Source: Atopsyche davidsoni (Eukaryota > Arthropoda > Insecta > Trichoptera > Hydrobiosidae). From it: a stretch of DNA of 64,000 nt. The notes under the pieces are model-generated. The model searched no databases, was not told where the DNA came from, and was given only the letters and a program-made list of their open reading frames with translations. The position numbers and the translations under genes were made by a program. Below, piece after piece: positions 51,101-64,000 of this stretch. The first letter of the stretch is position 1; each line of letters opens with the position of its first letter. The stretch lies in NCBI GenBank assembly GCA_022113835.1, contig JAILWY010000023.1:7874001-7938000 (forward strand). Reading direction: 5' to 3'.

Positions 51101-54100
51101 TGCAAAGCTTCACAACATTTGTACTTGCAAAATATTCTGCAGCGCCCAACGACAATTTCGAATAATGTTTGCAGACCACTTACGGGCAAAGGGCACGGAA
51201 ACTTTGCATAAAAGCAGGAAAGCTCAAAAACATTATTTTTTTTCGCATGTGATTTCATTTTCATAGGTTGCTTATAATTTAAAAAGATCGACACACATCA
51301 ACAAAAAGATGCAATACTTAAAAGGCATTGGTTTTGTAAAATTTGTAATCATTAAGTCATTTTATAATAACAATAAATTATGTTTTAATTTGACAAAACA
51401 ACACTCGGTCTTTAAAAGAATCTTACACTGTGTATAAAATTTGACATTAATTTGTACACACTTTTGAAACACATAAATAAATTTTTTCAAATAAAAATAA
51501 TACAAAGCAATCTTAAAATATTAATTAAATTTAATAACTGTGATATAAGTATAGTAACAAATTAATTTAAAAAAATCTACATTTATTTACACTGTAATGG
51601 GTCTACGACAATTGCATTGAAAGTTTCAGTAAAAATAAAATGACTTTTTGCTTGCACTTTATCTGAAGCCATCGCTCTAAAAATTTTCAGACTAGTCGTA
51701 TTACAGTTTTATGCAATGCAAACTCATAGTTGTTGAATCCAATTTTTTCCAACAAAACTTTTATAATTAAATTCAAAATTCCGCTAAAATTTTGCTGAGC
51801 GTAGCCATCGCGAAAGTTCTTTGATTTTATTTTTATCTAGATGTTACCCCATTATAAAAAGATTTATTTTGAATTTAATACCTAAGCTAGTGAAACATTT
51901 TTTTTAATACGTATCGAAATTATAAAGTAATCGCCATCGACAACTTTGACATCAGCTGTCATGTCGTATTTAATGGCATTATTTTTTATCAATTTTTATA
52001 CTTTTCAAGAAAATATTTGACTTTACTTTCAAAACACTTTTCAATAAACGATAGCTTTTATATTTTTTATCAAGCCCAAGATTTGAATTATTCGCTCGTA
52101 GTAATCTTGACCATTAACCACTGTGGCTAAACTACTATAACCTCCATATAATATATTGATTTGTGTTTATTACTAACATGAGTGGCTTGGTACAATATTA
52201 GTTCAAAACCACGGAACTAGCTGAAGCTGAAATAAAGTTATTAATAAATAAATATTTGATGGCCATTGGTATTAAATCGCATTCAATGTTTCAACCTGAT
52301 ATTTAAATAGCCGTTTTTTGCGGTGTGCATTTTTAAAAAGTTTTTTGAATGGGATTCGTTTTAAAATATTATGAGCCTGCATAGTAAGCATTTTCAACGG
52401 TAGAATAAAATTAAATACAACCAAGAAGAAGGTAGTATCTCTAGTGTTGTGCGCAGTACGGCTCGGCTTGTCGGAGCTGCTTGTCTGGCTACTTAGCTAC
52501 TGTTGCAAGCTTAAAAGCTGCCATTACCTCCGCCGCTGACGTCACAACATTGTTTGAAAAAGCCACGAGAAGAAAAGCAGTAAAAAATTGATATTGAAAA
52601 ATCAAATAATTATTTATTATATATACTAGAAAACTGACAAGTCTCGTAAATATCAGACGCACTTTGATATATGTTAATTATTATGTTTTTATTATAAACC
52701 TGCATTTCTCATTGTACGTTAAAAACAATGAAACATTAAATGAACTTTCGGACAAACAAGCAAAAAAATAATTTTAACTTTTTTTTCTCCAGGATATAAC
52801 AAAAAATATCGTGGTTGACGTTTTTGAAACGACCAGCTTAAATCCAAATTAAAGTGCTGCTATCGTTTATAAATTATTATTTTTAAACTCAAAATAATAA
52901 TAGTAAATTATACCAAAGCAGTTGTTTTGCATTGTAGAAAAAGCACATATCTTATGTTCAGAATAACATTTCTGTGTTATTTCAATCTCTTTTTTTTTGT
53001 TATCTCATATTAAAAAGCTTTTTACTATAAATCATTGTATCTGACCAGAGCATAATATTGAATAAATAGTTTATGGAACTGACTAGAAGGAGTAAAATTT
53101 AATAACTGCGGTTTCTTTTTTGTGTGCATTTTTGAAAAACATGTTTATTAATGTATTAAATCTTTATCGTTAGTATTTGTAATTAATTGTTCAGAATGTT
53201 ATAATTTCATTGATGAAATATAATAAAAATTACCTACTTTCCGTTTGAATAAAGCCGAAAAAATTAAGGATTCTGGATATTGATAGGGTTAAAAGAAATG
53301 TAATTATAGTAATTTCCATATTTTATAAGGTAGCTGATAATTTGAACGCTTTGATATAACCGATAAATCATTGTTTGAAACTGACATTTGGACGGGCAGG
53401 GAAGAAATTATTTCAATTCAGTAATAAATTATTATATTCCTTTATTGAAAAATTCTACCAGCACAAAATTTGATTCAGTCATGTATTGTTCTGCTTAATT
53501 GACAATTTTGGCACGGAACGTGAAATGGAATAAATTAACAACACATCATTGAATAATACACAATTTTTGAGTTTGAAATTCAGGGCTTTATTTCCGCAGG
53601 CGCGTCGATCAACCGAGGAATATGCGAAAAGAGTCTCGGCTGAGCTTGCAGTCAGTTCTGACACATATTGAGTAAAGTACGAATGGAAAGGGTAAATACT
53701 CACGACTCGAACCAAACCGGATATCAGAAAAATACTTTTGATATGGGAGCTGAGAGAACTTCCTGTAGATGACACATGTGCGCTTTCAGTAATTCTAAGA
53801 TGAAACACAACTTTGAATCGAAAATACGTATAAGGTACTCATGAATTTCATGTGTACAGAAGCGGGTAATGATTTCCGTGAGCTTTACATCCAAAGCAAT
53901 CGGGAATTATTTTATTGATATTGGAGAGCGGATTCGCGAAGCACTCCAAGTAATCAAAGACTTAATGTGTATTTTTAGGAATGTATTCACGACCTTACTA
54001 CAAAAAAAAAACCTTCAAATAAGGGTGATCCGATCAATAGATAGACCAGTATGAAAATTTTGCAACTGAGCTGGCAAATCGCTACGAGTACAACTGTTTC

Positions 54101-54208
54101 TTCATTTTATTTTACACAGAATACAAATAAACTTTATAAAGACTTAAACCAGTTTATGCAAAAATCAGTTCCACAAAGGCTATGTCGAAAAATAGTATAA
54201 ACACTAAA

Positions 54209-54276
<68 letters not shown>
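54209..54276. repeat. (TA)n microsatellite
   Basis: About 34 TA/AT dinucleotides with a single interruption (ATATATACATAT) near the left end. It is in intron 2. Confidence 0.95.
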
Positions 54277-54279
<3 letters not shown>

Positions 54280-57200
54280 CTCTTACTATATTTGAGCGTA
54301 CTTGTTGCTCTAGTGTTTCAAATAAACTATGTTTTAGAATATCTTAACATTTACTCGTCAGTCGCCGTGCTTGTGGTGCTTAACCTTTTAGAAAAGGTCG
54401 CCGATAGCTATCGCATTTCATTATAATTAAAGGCTTTTACAGAGCCTTTGCATAAAGTGCTGTTTTGAAACATGATAGTAAAGTAAAAACATTGCATAAT
54501 GAAAGCCGTGCTATTTTTAATGCTTTTCGAGTTTTACTTACTTCAATGAAAAATATTTGTTGATTGTAGAGAAAATAACAGTCAAGAGTAAACTAAATTT
54601 TAACCACTGTACGTATACCAAAATATTTTATTGCTTAATATTATTTATAAAACTTTAAAACAGAAAACATATTTAATATAACATATTTTAATCAAAATTA
54701 CCATCACCCATATAACTTTTTACTTTTTTTCCCGAAATTATACCATATTTATAAATAATTTATCTTTTTTTATTATTGTTATAAAATAAATAAAGAACAA
54801 CAATAAAATTAAACACAGTTTGTGGACAAGAAGAAGTATACAAAAAAAATAACCTAAAAAAGAAAAATGAAAGCATAATACATCATCCTTCGTATTCTTT
54901 TGAATTTTATTTCACCAAAACAAAACTGCTCCCAGTAAAGCAATAAGCCCTCACAAAGAAATCGTAATCTTCAAGTTGTTCACATTTGTAGTTTTACATT
55001 TTAAACTAGTTTATCGTGAGCGGGGGATTATGTGACTCGGTGTGTCACAGTGTTGCACAGGGCCGCGTCCTCTTGAACTCAATTCTCATCAAGGGTTGTT
55101 GTTAAATGCAACTTGCGCTGTAATGCAGTTACTGCATAATTACAGCCGGCAATGGAGAATCTAACGAGGTTCTGCCCTAAAGTCTGCTTCACTTGCTCCC
55201 AGTCCCGAACATAATTAAGGCGATGGAGGTGATAAAACTTCAAATTATTCGGAAAGTTTGATTCTAGCTTAACGTACCCCTTGAGGAGTTAATTTAAATG
55301 TCTTAAACTTAAACATGACGCTAGATACACACAACAAGTTTATAATAAACACAATTACGATATCCTTACAGCAGTCATTTTATATCACACCAAATATAAA
55401 TAATCATGTTTTAAAGAAAGTAATCAGAATATATCAAATAGCATAATATTCTCCTTCACTATTTATAACATGAATTAAATCATTCATTTATAGTATAATA
55501 TTTATTGAAGTGGATTGAATCGTATAATTCAATTCATGTCAGTAAAAAATATTATTAAATAATTATAGTAATCAAAGAATTGCATTTCTAATAAAGATAA
55601 TATATCATGTCAACAATTGAGATTTAATTCAGGCGTGAGCTATTTTTTTAAATTTTTGTGTAAGCATTAGCAAGACTTCTTCAGGAGTACAAACAAATGG
55701 GCGTGGTAAATGCCAGCCCGTGTGTCGGCGGTACGACCACTCAAATTACATGCGCGCTCGGAGTGGTATGCTCAATTCTCCGACGTGACACCATTTATCA
55801 CAAGTGAAGAAATGTAGCCACAGTGAAAAGAAAAAAAATACTGATTAGCACCATCACTTTCAGGCAGGGCTTGGGGATACACCTGCAACTTATTTTTATT
55901 TAAAATATTTTTTATACGCCAAGCCTAAAGGAACCATAAATTGATAAAAATACATTGTTTTTTCAAAACAAAGTGCAACAAAAAATGCAAATACTAGCGT
56001 CTTTGCGAATAAAGTTTCCTTAAAGGTTATGTAAAATAACCGCTGGTAGGTAATATTAAGTATGCGGGAATATCCCGAACAGCAATTTAACGTCCTCCAT
56101 TAGGGTGCGGCGAGCTCGGATATACCAACCCCGAGTGGATGCGAGGCTGCGGTCATGTGGCTGGTCTCCAGTCTCCGGCTAGGTGCCCTCTTTCAGAGCC
56201 AGCTGAGCACTTCATGGAAACCTGTAATGGAAGATACTGTTCATGCAAATATCATGAATATACTATACTCACGAATTGCTACTCTGAAAGCTGAGGCTAA
56301 AATGATCGATCACTCAGTCATTTCAAGTTTGATAATACAAACTCCATTTGTAAAAATATTTTCAATTTATTCTTTAAATCAACATTTAATTTACAATTTA
56401 AACAAAAACAAATGAAAATTAGACTATATTTATTTAAATTACTATTTTTTTTAAATACATTAGCTTCAAATATTGTATTGGTGTGAACCTTTGAATTCAG
56501 TAGGCATAAATACTTGCACGGTTAGTTATGAAAATTAGTGGATTAACAAGTGGCAAAACGATACTGTGTTATCTGTATTGATATGTTTTTGTTTTTGATA
56601 TAAAAATGTGGTTTTATAAAACTTGTTTAAAAATATTCAGTATCATAAGAATTTGGATAAAATTGGTTTTTTTTGTATCGGTATAAAAAGCCTTCCACTT
56701 CCTAATTACTTACTTTCTTTGGTGTTATAAAAATGAGGTTTTTTTTTTAAACATGGTTGTAATGAGTCCCTGTATTTAAGTGCTACTACGCTTAGTACGT
56801 GCCATGCAGTCAGACGACAGCACCGCCCAAGCGCTGTCACTTGATAGTGTGATTGTGTCATTTTCGCTGAATACTAAATTTCAGTCGCGTTTCACAGTCG
56901 CAAGGTCTTTTTATTTCTTTCCGAGACGTGCTTTCAATACTTCCAGTTGCCTAAAATGGCACTACTTTCCTTTTGCGGTCACGTCACATCACGACCCTGC
57001 ACGGAACTAGCTTTGACCCTTACGTGCATTCGTGTTTTATTACTAAAATAGAAAGAAATTTGAATAAGTTCTCATACAAAATAATAAAATTATTAAAGCT
57101 GAATACCTTTTTACTACATTTAACAAAAATATTAATCAGTAGGTTAAAAAAAGATTGACCGAAACATGATTGAAACATAAAAAAATTATAACTAAGTAAA

Positions 57201-58053
57201 CGAAATAATATATGTAATCCTCCTTGGTACATTTATTTACAAAAGGCTCGACAGCACTCTACACTGTCATTAAAGAGAATTTTTTATTCGTAGAGTACTT
57301 TTATATTTAATTCAAATATTTTATTTTTGAAGTCTACCGCAAGTTAAATACATGCAAAACACATAAAATCTCTTTTTAATAATTTTAAATACAGCTTTTT
57401 TGAAATATTAAAATACTTTTCTACCATATATATAATCAACATTAAATCTAGACTTTTAAAATCATACTGACTAAAATATTTACTAAAAACAACACATGAC
57501 AATATTATCATCTGGAAATGAAATGTTTCGTTGGGTTTGTTTGTACTTTATAATTCTTTTTAATTTCATGCAAATGAGCCGGTATTCCTTTGCAAACTTG
57601 TCACTATTCAATTCACGCGCTCTTGAGAAAGGATGTGTTTTCGCAGCAGCTGAATAAAAGTCCAGGCCAGTGAAAACTTTCCACTGTAGAAAGTTGTAAT
57701 TTTTTCAGCCAGACTTCATTTGCACTTAAACTCCTGAAACTTTGGGCGCTGCTCGTTACGTAAACGTCTCCCGGAGTTCTTAAAGTCCTTACTTTAAATC
57801 GAAACGCATTTGTAAAGTATATTATGTTACCATATTTCGTTTATATTATGAAGATTTTTTTAAAACTCCCATATTTATGAGAAAGATGTTACGTTTGTAG
57901 ATTATGTGACTATCATTAATGTGATATTTTAATTATTATTTTACGTTTTTGTTTTAATTTACGTTTTGTTTTGCCAGCGTATCACTTAGGTATATTTAAA
58001 ATTTTAATTTTTCTTTTAAAAACACTTACGAGATAGGTTGGCATAAGTAAAAA

Positions 58054-58092
58054 GTAATGAAAATCCACCAAGTACTTTCAATCAAAAATATT
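58054..58092 (+). repeat. Diverged 3'-tail fragment of the hammerhead-like family
   Basis: GTAATGAAAATCCACCAAGT then ACTTTCAATCAAAAATATTT aligns with the conserved tail (ATGGAATTCCACCAAGTACT then CTCTGTCAAAAATATTGA) with several changes. It ends about 160 bp upstream of exon 3. Confidence 0.5.
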
Positions 58093-58251
58093 TATTATAT
58101 TATTACTTGCGCGTGTAAAGCTTCTACTCGCAAGTTATAATATGTATTTTTGAATAGGATTTTAAATACGAAAAAACAATTGCAATAATTTTAATAATCA
58201 AGATGTATAAGTATTTAAGGTTATATAAATGTATCTTTAATATCCTTGCAG

Positions 58252-58357
58252 TTAACAAATTGTCGCCCCGGCCATCGCTTGTCCCCGATGCTGACCCCGA
58301 GCCGCCCCCCGCTGCCCCCGCCCCTGCACCCACCCCCAAGAGAGATCAGATCCCACA
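58252..58357 (+). CDS. Coding exon 3 of the same unrecognised protein (continues beyond)
   Basis: The 106-bp exon lies between the acceptor CCTTGCAG and the donor GTAAGT at 58358. Its first two bases complete the codon left by exon 2 (G|TT, Val) and it ends two bases into a codon. It encodes NKLSPRPSLVPDADPE, then a Pro/Ala-rich linker (PPPAAPAPAPTP), then KRDQIP. LSP and PRPS are possible proline-directed or kinase sites. The linker suggests a flexible N-terminal region ahead of a folded domain encoded outside the window. In the alternative frame on the opposite strand the same DNA encodes a Gly/Ala-rich string, which is a by-product. Phase agreement with exons 1 and 2 is the strongest evidence that these are real. 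Confidence 0.75.
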
Positions 58358-61300
58358 GTAAGTCCACGAGGAATCACTAACAACCCCTTCATTGAATTAG
58401 TTTCGCAAAGATACGTGGAAAACACTCAAAAGGCGAACCTGCATATACCGAGGCACCAATTCCAGCGAAAAAAATTACAGAATGTACGTTTTAAACTATC
58501 CTGAATTGAGTTATAAAAATCGCTTAGTACATTTATTAACGATGTCAGGGAAAGTTATGTATGCCACATGAAACAATTAAATTATTGATACAAATCTTAT
58601 TGTATCATCGCTTTTGTAACAGTTGTTTTACACGCTAGAGCTTTTCACTTGGCACTTTCTACTAATATAAATTGTAAAGTGCAGCAAAAATTTGACATAT
58701 ATAGATTATAATCAATATCATGAGAAAATACGTATCATAACGGATTTGTTAACTGATACTTATGGACATCATAAGGACTGTTATTATTCATTTTCAGAAT
58801 ATGGTCAAAACCTTTTAGCCGCATCGCACTCTATGAATGAAAAAGTTCATTTTATACAATTTTCAGTCATAAATCTTACATTAGTCACATCGTTACAAAA
58901 GATTCATATTATATAGAAAAATGGAATCGAATAAATAAATATACGGTTATAAAGAGACCGCTCCGGGGACATTGAGGTCTTGACTAAATAAAATACCTAG
59001 AATACCTTTTTGTTCATGAAAAAAAGTCCATTTTATAAAGCATTTTCATACATAAAATCTCTGTGTTTGTTTAAACATTATTAATGTTCATTTTATAAAT
59101 AGACTGTGTTTTCCATTTTTTCTCATTCAACAAATAATAACAAATGTGATTTCCAGAGTCTCAAAGACACCCGGCAAAACAAATATTAGCTCGCAGGGAA
59201 GCCCCGTGTGTGGTCCCGGAAAAGTATTTACTCGTGACGTCATTACTTACCAACATTCCCATAATTAACACCCTGGATAAACACGAAGAGTCGGCACACA
59301 ACAGAATGTATGAACAGCCCTTAAAGCCAAATTGCTCGGCGGCGAACCATTTTTAGCCACGTTTGTCAAAAAGTTAAACGAATTTCAGGCATAACCGTAA
59401 AATAAAAGATTAGAATAGAATGGAATGCGCCACATATAAAAAAATAATTTATGTAAAATTTCAATGCTGGTTTTTTTTAATACTTCCCATCGAATTTACG
59501 AGAGGGATTCTTCCATAAAATTTTGATTTGATTTTGAAATGAAATGGATTGATATTTTTAGGGTAAATATTTAATATAAATTTCTTGGTTTGAATAATTT
59601 TTTTTTACAAAAAAGTACTTGCCTGTTTCAAACTAAATTATTGGAAATAAAATGTAGCTTAGCATTGTCGAAAAAGCTTACCCATTTATGCAGAATTATT
59701 GATTTATCCCCAGCTTTAGATACAATATATAAAGAGGGAGATGTAACGTAGAAAAAATCACGAAAAGATTATTTTCTCTAAAGACAGGTAGGATTTGACC
59801 CAAATCTCCAGGCTTTCCCTTATCTTTGACATCTATTATTAGTATTTATTTTAGGTCCATAAATCATTTACAGGAATATACTAAGATATATTTTAGAGTA
59901 ATAAATATAAATTCTAGTCAGATACTTAGCATTATAGCATGTATAGTACCCTATTTTTATTTTGGTTTGACTTATATACTTTTTTAAAAATTAAAGATTG
60001 TGATTGTTTTTAGAATCGATCCTTTTGTGTGAATTTTTAAATGTCACGGTTGATGATTTTACATTTTGTATAATTTAGAAATGTGTAACGGATGTTTGTT
60101 TTACAACCAATAGTATGCGAATTTTTGGTGAAATTTAAAGAAGTTCTTCAAAAAATCAAGGGTGGTATTGAACATAAAACAGTGACCTGATTTTTTACAT
60201 TAATTTTTTTATATTTAAATTATTTTAAGATACGTTTATTATCAAAAGAAATTTATAAATTTTAAAAATTTAAGATTTTTTGGCCGAATTAAATTTTTTT
60301 AGGGATGAGGGTTCTCGATATTCATGAACATCAGACAAAATTTGTAGCAATACAGTGTGTAGTTTACAGGGATATATTTTTTTAAATATATTTTTTTATA
60401 AGATATGACCAAATATTAGAATATTTGATTTTACAAATAAAATATATAATTTTCGTAATACTTGTATATTTACTACGCCTATAAGTAGTTATACATAATA
60501 TAATAAATACCTAATTTATAATGTAAAAATTCAGAAAACCTAAACTTCTATACAAGTTTTACTACTAAGAGGTCTTTAAATCTTACAGGTGCACTTTTTC
60601 TTATAATTGACTATCAATTTAGACTTCAGCTCTCTTAGCAATGCCAATGAGAAGTAGAGCCGAAAAATGACCGTCATCGTCTACTTCCTCCAAGTCAATC
60701 TCCTTTCCAATGCCAAGTCATTTCCTGACAACTACAATATCCGACCAATCACCAAACCCGTGACATCCATCACCTGTGATTGTGGAGGATTGGTGACCTT
60801 TGGAGTCAATTTACATAGTTAGATTATTTAATATATAATGGAATTACATTTTATGTTAGCTAGTAAATATAGTCATAATATATAAGTCACTGTTCGGACA
60901 GAAATGTTATAAGCTTAATAATCTTCCGCTTTAAAAAAATATAAATATTTATGACTATATTTATATTAGTACAAAACATCACATTTCTACATGTTGAAGC
61001 TCTGGGAATTCTGATTCCACAGCAAAAGTAAAAATTTGGGTTTTTGTTGATTTGATAAATTTGACCAAATTTGAATATCAAAAATATGCCTGACTTTTAC
61101 AAACAGCAAATAAATTGTTTTGTTAAGTGTTTAACATGATGAACGCAAAATATAAAAAGAAACAACTCTCAAAACAATTATTTTAAGCGAGAGTTGTATT
61201 CTGAGAAATTTTATATTTTAACAGTTTATAATGTTGAAAGAAAATTAAAAACATGCTTGAAAACCTGCAATAGATCACTAAAAACATTATGTATAATTTT

Positions 61301-64000
61301 AAATAAGGGGCCAAATGACATTTGACCAATTTATTAATTTTAGATGTATAATGTTTATTACATTAATACTCATAAATAAATAATTGAATAATGAAAAAAA
61401 CTCACAATTATTTTACTGCAGTGAGAATTCATAATCAGTATTACATATATTGGCTCAGCACACTTTTCAAGTATTTTTGCTGACCGTCATCGTCAATATT
61501 ACATTCAATTTTAGTTTTTATTAAAACAATGATGAAACCAGATTTTATATTTTTAACCGCGTGTAAAAATCATGAAGAATATATTTTTTTAACTTAATAT
61601 ATTATTATTTACAACTTCTCCCAAGATTCTCGGTTCTCCTCGTTTAAAGATTTTCCCTTATTAAACCTTGTCCTTAAATTAGAAAGGCTGACATTTCTGT
61701 CACGACATATTTTGAGTTTTAAATTTCTATATTATGAAACATGGTAATTCAATTACTTATTACTTCGCACATTTTAAATTAAATCTTGAAGTTTTTATTT
61801 AACGTATTACTACAGTCGTGTCCATGTCTTGAAAGATATTTCAGTAATACTGATCCTTTACTTTTATAATTTTTTGAAATTATCTTTTTTAAGAATAAAT
61901 AAGTAAAATATGTTTTTGTTGAATTCGAAAATAAAGTGTTTTACAGAAATAAGCTGTCACTTCATTGACACCTCATACATTATAATATTGACTGTCAGAG
62001 AGGCTTTTCTTAAGACAGAGGCGAACAGGGATGAGTAATGTAGAGTGAAGGGATATTTAGAGTCATTTAGTACAACCCAGGCAAGACAAAAGCAAATAGT
62101 AGGAAATACGTTTCTGAAGTTTGTTCATCAAACCCTCTGAGTCTCATCCGATATTTTTGTACTATATTTTTGTTAACTTGATATTTTAGGTTTACGCCCA
62201 TTCTTTTCAACAAGCTGAATAAAAATATACTGTTGAAAAATTTTCTAATAATAAATCATTTTTATTCCGTGAAATGTTATCCCCCTTCTACCTGTAATAG
62301 TATTTGAAATTGTGCATACTGCATCATATATCGTACCTTTGTTAATAAACTTCGGATATCAATGTATGTATAATAACCGTTCTGCACTTCAAAGTGTAAT
62401 ATAATATTTTAAAAACAGAGAACACGACAAGACATTAATCCATAGGATAAGATAACTGATAATAGCATTAAACGTTTTTGTTTTCCGAAGAGAACCAAAA
62501 CTTTCGGAAAGACTTTAAAAGTAACCTTTATTTTAAGTTCATCTCGCTTAAGCTGATCAAAGCTTGCCAGTCCACCCTTCTTGTTTAAACTTCAGAAGGC
62601 CGTGGCACAATCAATTACATCCAGATCTGATATCAAGGGATGATTATTCAAATACAACCCTTCTGGCCCATTCTTGTGGAAGCGGGGAAGGTGTCACTTA
62701 AGTGGCCCAAAGGTTGGTAAACTTTCCAGAGTTAAAGTTAGAAAAGGTTAGCAGGTATTAAAACTTAATCATTATCGCTAAGTCTTCAGATTATCGGGCT
62801 ATTATAAATGATTCGGATAATACCTCAAATGCTTTATTCGATACTTGTTTATAATTTAATTTGCAGTAAATTTATCAAGATATGTGTCCAATTTGATAGT
62901 ATAATTATGTTTTAAAAAAATTTACTGTGTACTTTGTAAATATATATTATTCATGAAAAAATTTTTTTTTTTTTATCATGGGATAAAAAAAATTTATATT
63001 CCTTGTTTTGTTGCTTTAGTTTATTTCCGTAGCGTTCATAATTTCTAGCAAGGAAAAACTTATCTGGAGATTATTACAAAATCCTGGTCAAATTCAAGGC
63101 AAGACACCCAAACTACAATATCAATAATTCTTACCGTGTGTCGTGTTTATGAAAAAAAGTCGATTTCAAAAGACAATATCCTTGCTGGAGTTTTAAAAAT
63201 TCCCAACACCGCCTCGTAGGGGATATCTTCCGCCACTGTCCCTACCAGGCGACCCTCTTCACCCCCGCCGGACATGACGTCACGGAAACCTCCCTCGTCC
63301 TACCAGCTGAGCCCTTCGTTTCAGGCCTGAACACACGAGTAGCTTTATTTAATACTCGATGCAAAAAGTAAAGCGCTTAGCTTGCTTATTTATATGAGCA
63401 CGTAGTGAAGTTTGACACCAAATTTACCAAAAAAAATGGTAAGGTATAATTTATTGTTTACTTATTTAAACAGATTTCAACAAAAAGTTGCATCGTTACA
63501 TAATTTTCAAAACTTATTCAAAAGAATTTCTTCCTTCGCATTTGAAACACTTGAAATACAAAACTACTTGCAACTTTTACTTCATATTTCATACTGACAA
63601 AACATTCAAATTCAACAAGAAACACGTCTTTATTATGAAAAAAAATAATAATACGCTTAATCATAGGATTGAACAAAATTTTACAAAATGTATTTTTATA
63701 AAAATGTGGAGATTAATCTAGCTTATAAACATTTTGACGAAAATACGCATACATTTTTCGATAAAATTCTTTATAAAAAAAGCAAAAGATATTAAAGAGG
63801 ATTACGATGATTGTTTTGGTGATTTTCCGGTTTTATAATTTCCTCCTGAACAAGGCAAGATTAAAACTGGCTTTGAGGATTCTGTTCTGTGAGATTTCTT
63901 TGATATAAATTTTAAAAAAATTAAATACTTTTCTGGCCTTGAGTCTTCTGAAGTATACTTTGAATAAAAAAATATTAGTTTCGTATCTTGAATACGACAA
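58358..64000 (+). other. Start of intron 3 and AT-rich sequence to the window end
   Basis: No further exon can be assigned with confidence. GC-rich patches lie at about 59150-59380, 60640-60810, 62530-62720 and 63190-63380. A marginal candidate exon at 59157-59268 is discussed in the findings. The rest is AT-rich, with homopolymer runs such as poly-T near 62965. Confidence 0.5.

Larger units (their letters stand above)
48106..58251 (+). other. Intron 2 (about 10.1 kb)
   Basis: The intron starts GTAAGG and ends TTTAATATCCTTGCAG. It is AT-rich and I see no nested gene. GC-rich patches lie at about 48730-48860, 49560-49720, 50110-50220, 52430-52560, 53580-53800, 55010-55240, 55690-55900, 56080-56230, 56780-57020 and 57590-57790. 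It also holds a (TA)n tract at 54209-54276 and a repeat fragment at 58054-58092. Confidence 0.6.

Noticed and set aside
53479..53808. 109-codon open frame on the - strand
   Set aside because: No recognisable domain or splice context; it spans a GC-rich patch where stops are rarer, and intronic DNA of this size yields such frames by chance.
1..64000. CRISPR arrays, operons or prokaryotic genes
   Set aside because: No regularly spaced repeats and no long uninterrupted genes; spliced exons and tRNA-derived retroposons indicate a eukaryotic nuclear genome.

Overview
This window is eukaryotic nuclear DNA, most likely from an arthropod and probably an insect. Most of it is about 70% A+T, and no long open reading frame stands out. 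The only convincing coding sequence is three short, GC-rich exons on the + strand, separated by very large introns with canonical GT..AG borders. The dispersed repeats are eukaryotic in type: tRNA-derived retroposons, a hairpin element flanked by TAA, and copies with a hammerhead-like motif. I could not assign a species or order.

Gene. A 5'UTR plus first coding exon (18932-19167, start at 19132) is followed by a 28.8-kb intron, exon 2 (47994-48105), a 10.1-kb intron and exon 3 (58252-58357). The phases agree across both junctions and give 84 complete codons plus two bases of the next one. The predicted N-terminus has a short basic start, a Thr/Ser/Ala-rich stretch with a possible amphipathic helix, and a Pro/Ala-rich linker. 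I do not recognise the protein. The gene runs beyond the window at the 3' end, and its promoter was not located with confidence.

Mobile DNA. Two families of small elements share an unusual snap-back layout: an inverted 5' arm, a loop, a forward arm, and then a 3' tail that is absent from the inverted arm. The copies with the clearest ends are flanked by 9-12 bp target-site duplications. Family 1 carries a tRNA-Thr(UGU)-like module (2799-3149, 14027-14548, 20895-21061, 21460-21666, 29161-29453). Family 2 has a conserved 3' end and a degenerate hammerhead-ribozyme-like motif (5219-5476, 12721-12837 and several fragments), which suggests a Penelope-like element or a retrozyme. A 172-bp perfect-ended hairpin element with TAA duplications at 15823-15994 looks like a PIF/Harbinger MITE. 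Other repeats are a 10-bp GC-rich minisatellite (35201-35318), two (TA)n tracts, a ~170-bp tandem duplication split by a family-1 insertion (13870-14755), and a 52-bp dispersed repeat.

Composition. Roughly 45 GC-rich, CpG-containing patches of 80-300 bp punctuate the AT-rich intronic and flanking DNA. Only three overlap the exons. The strongest is at 20571-20775. They may be regulatory elements or GC-biased relics; sequence alone does not say which.
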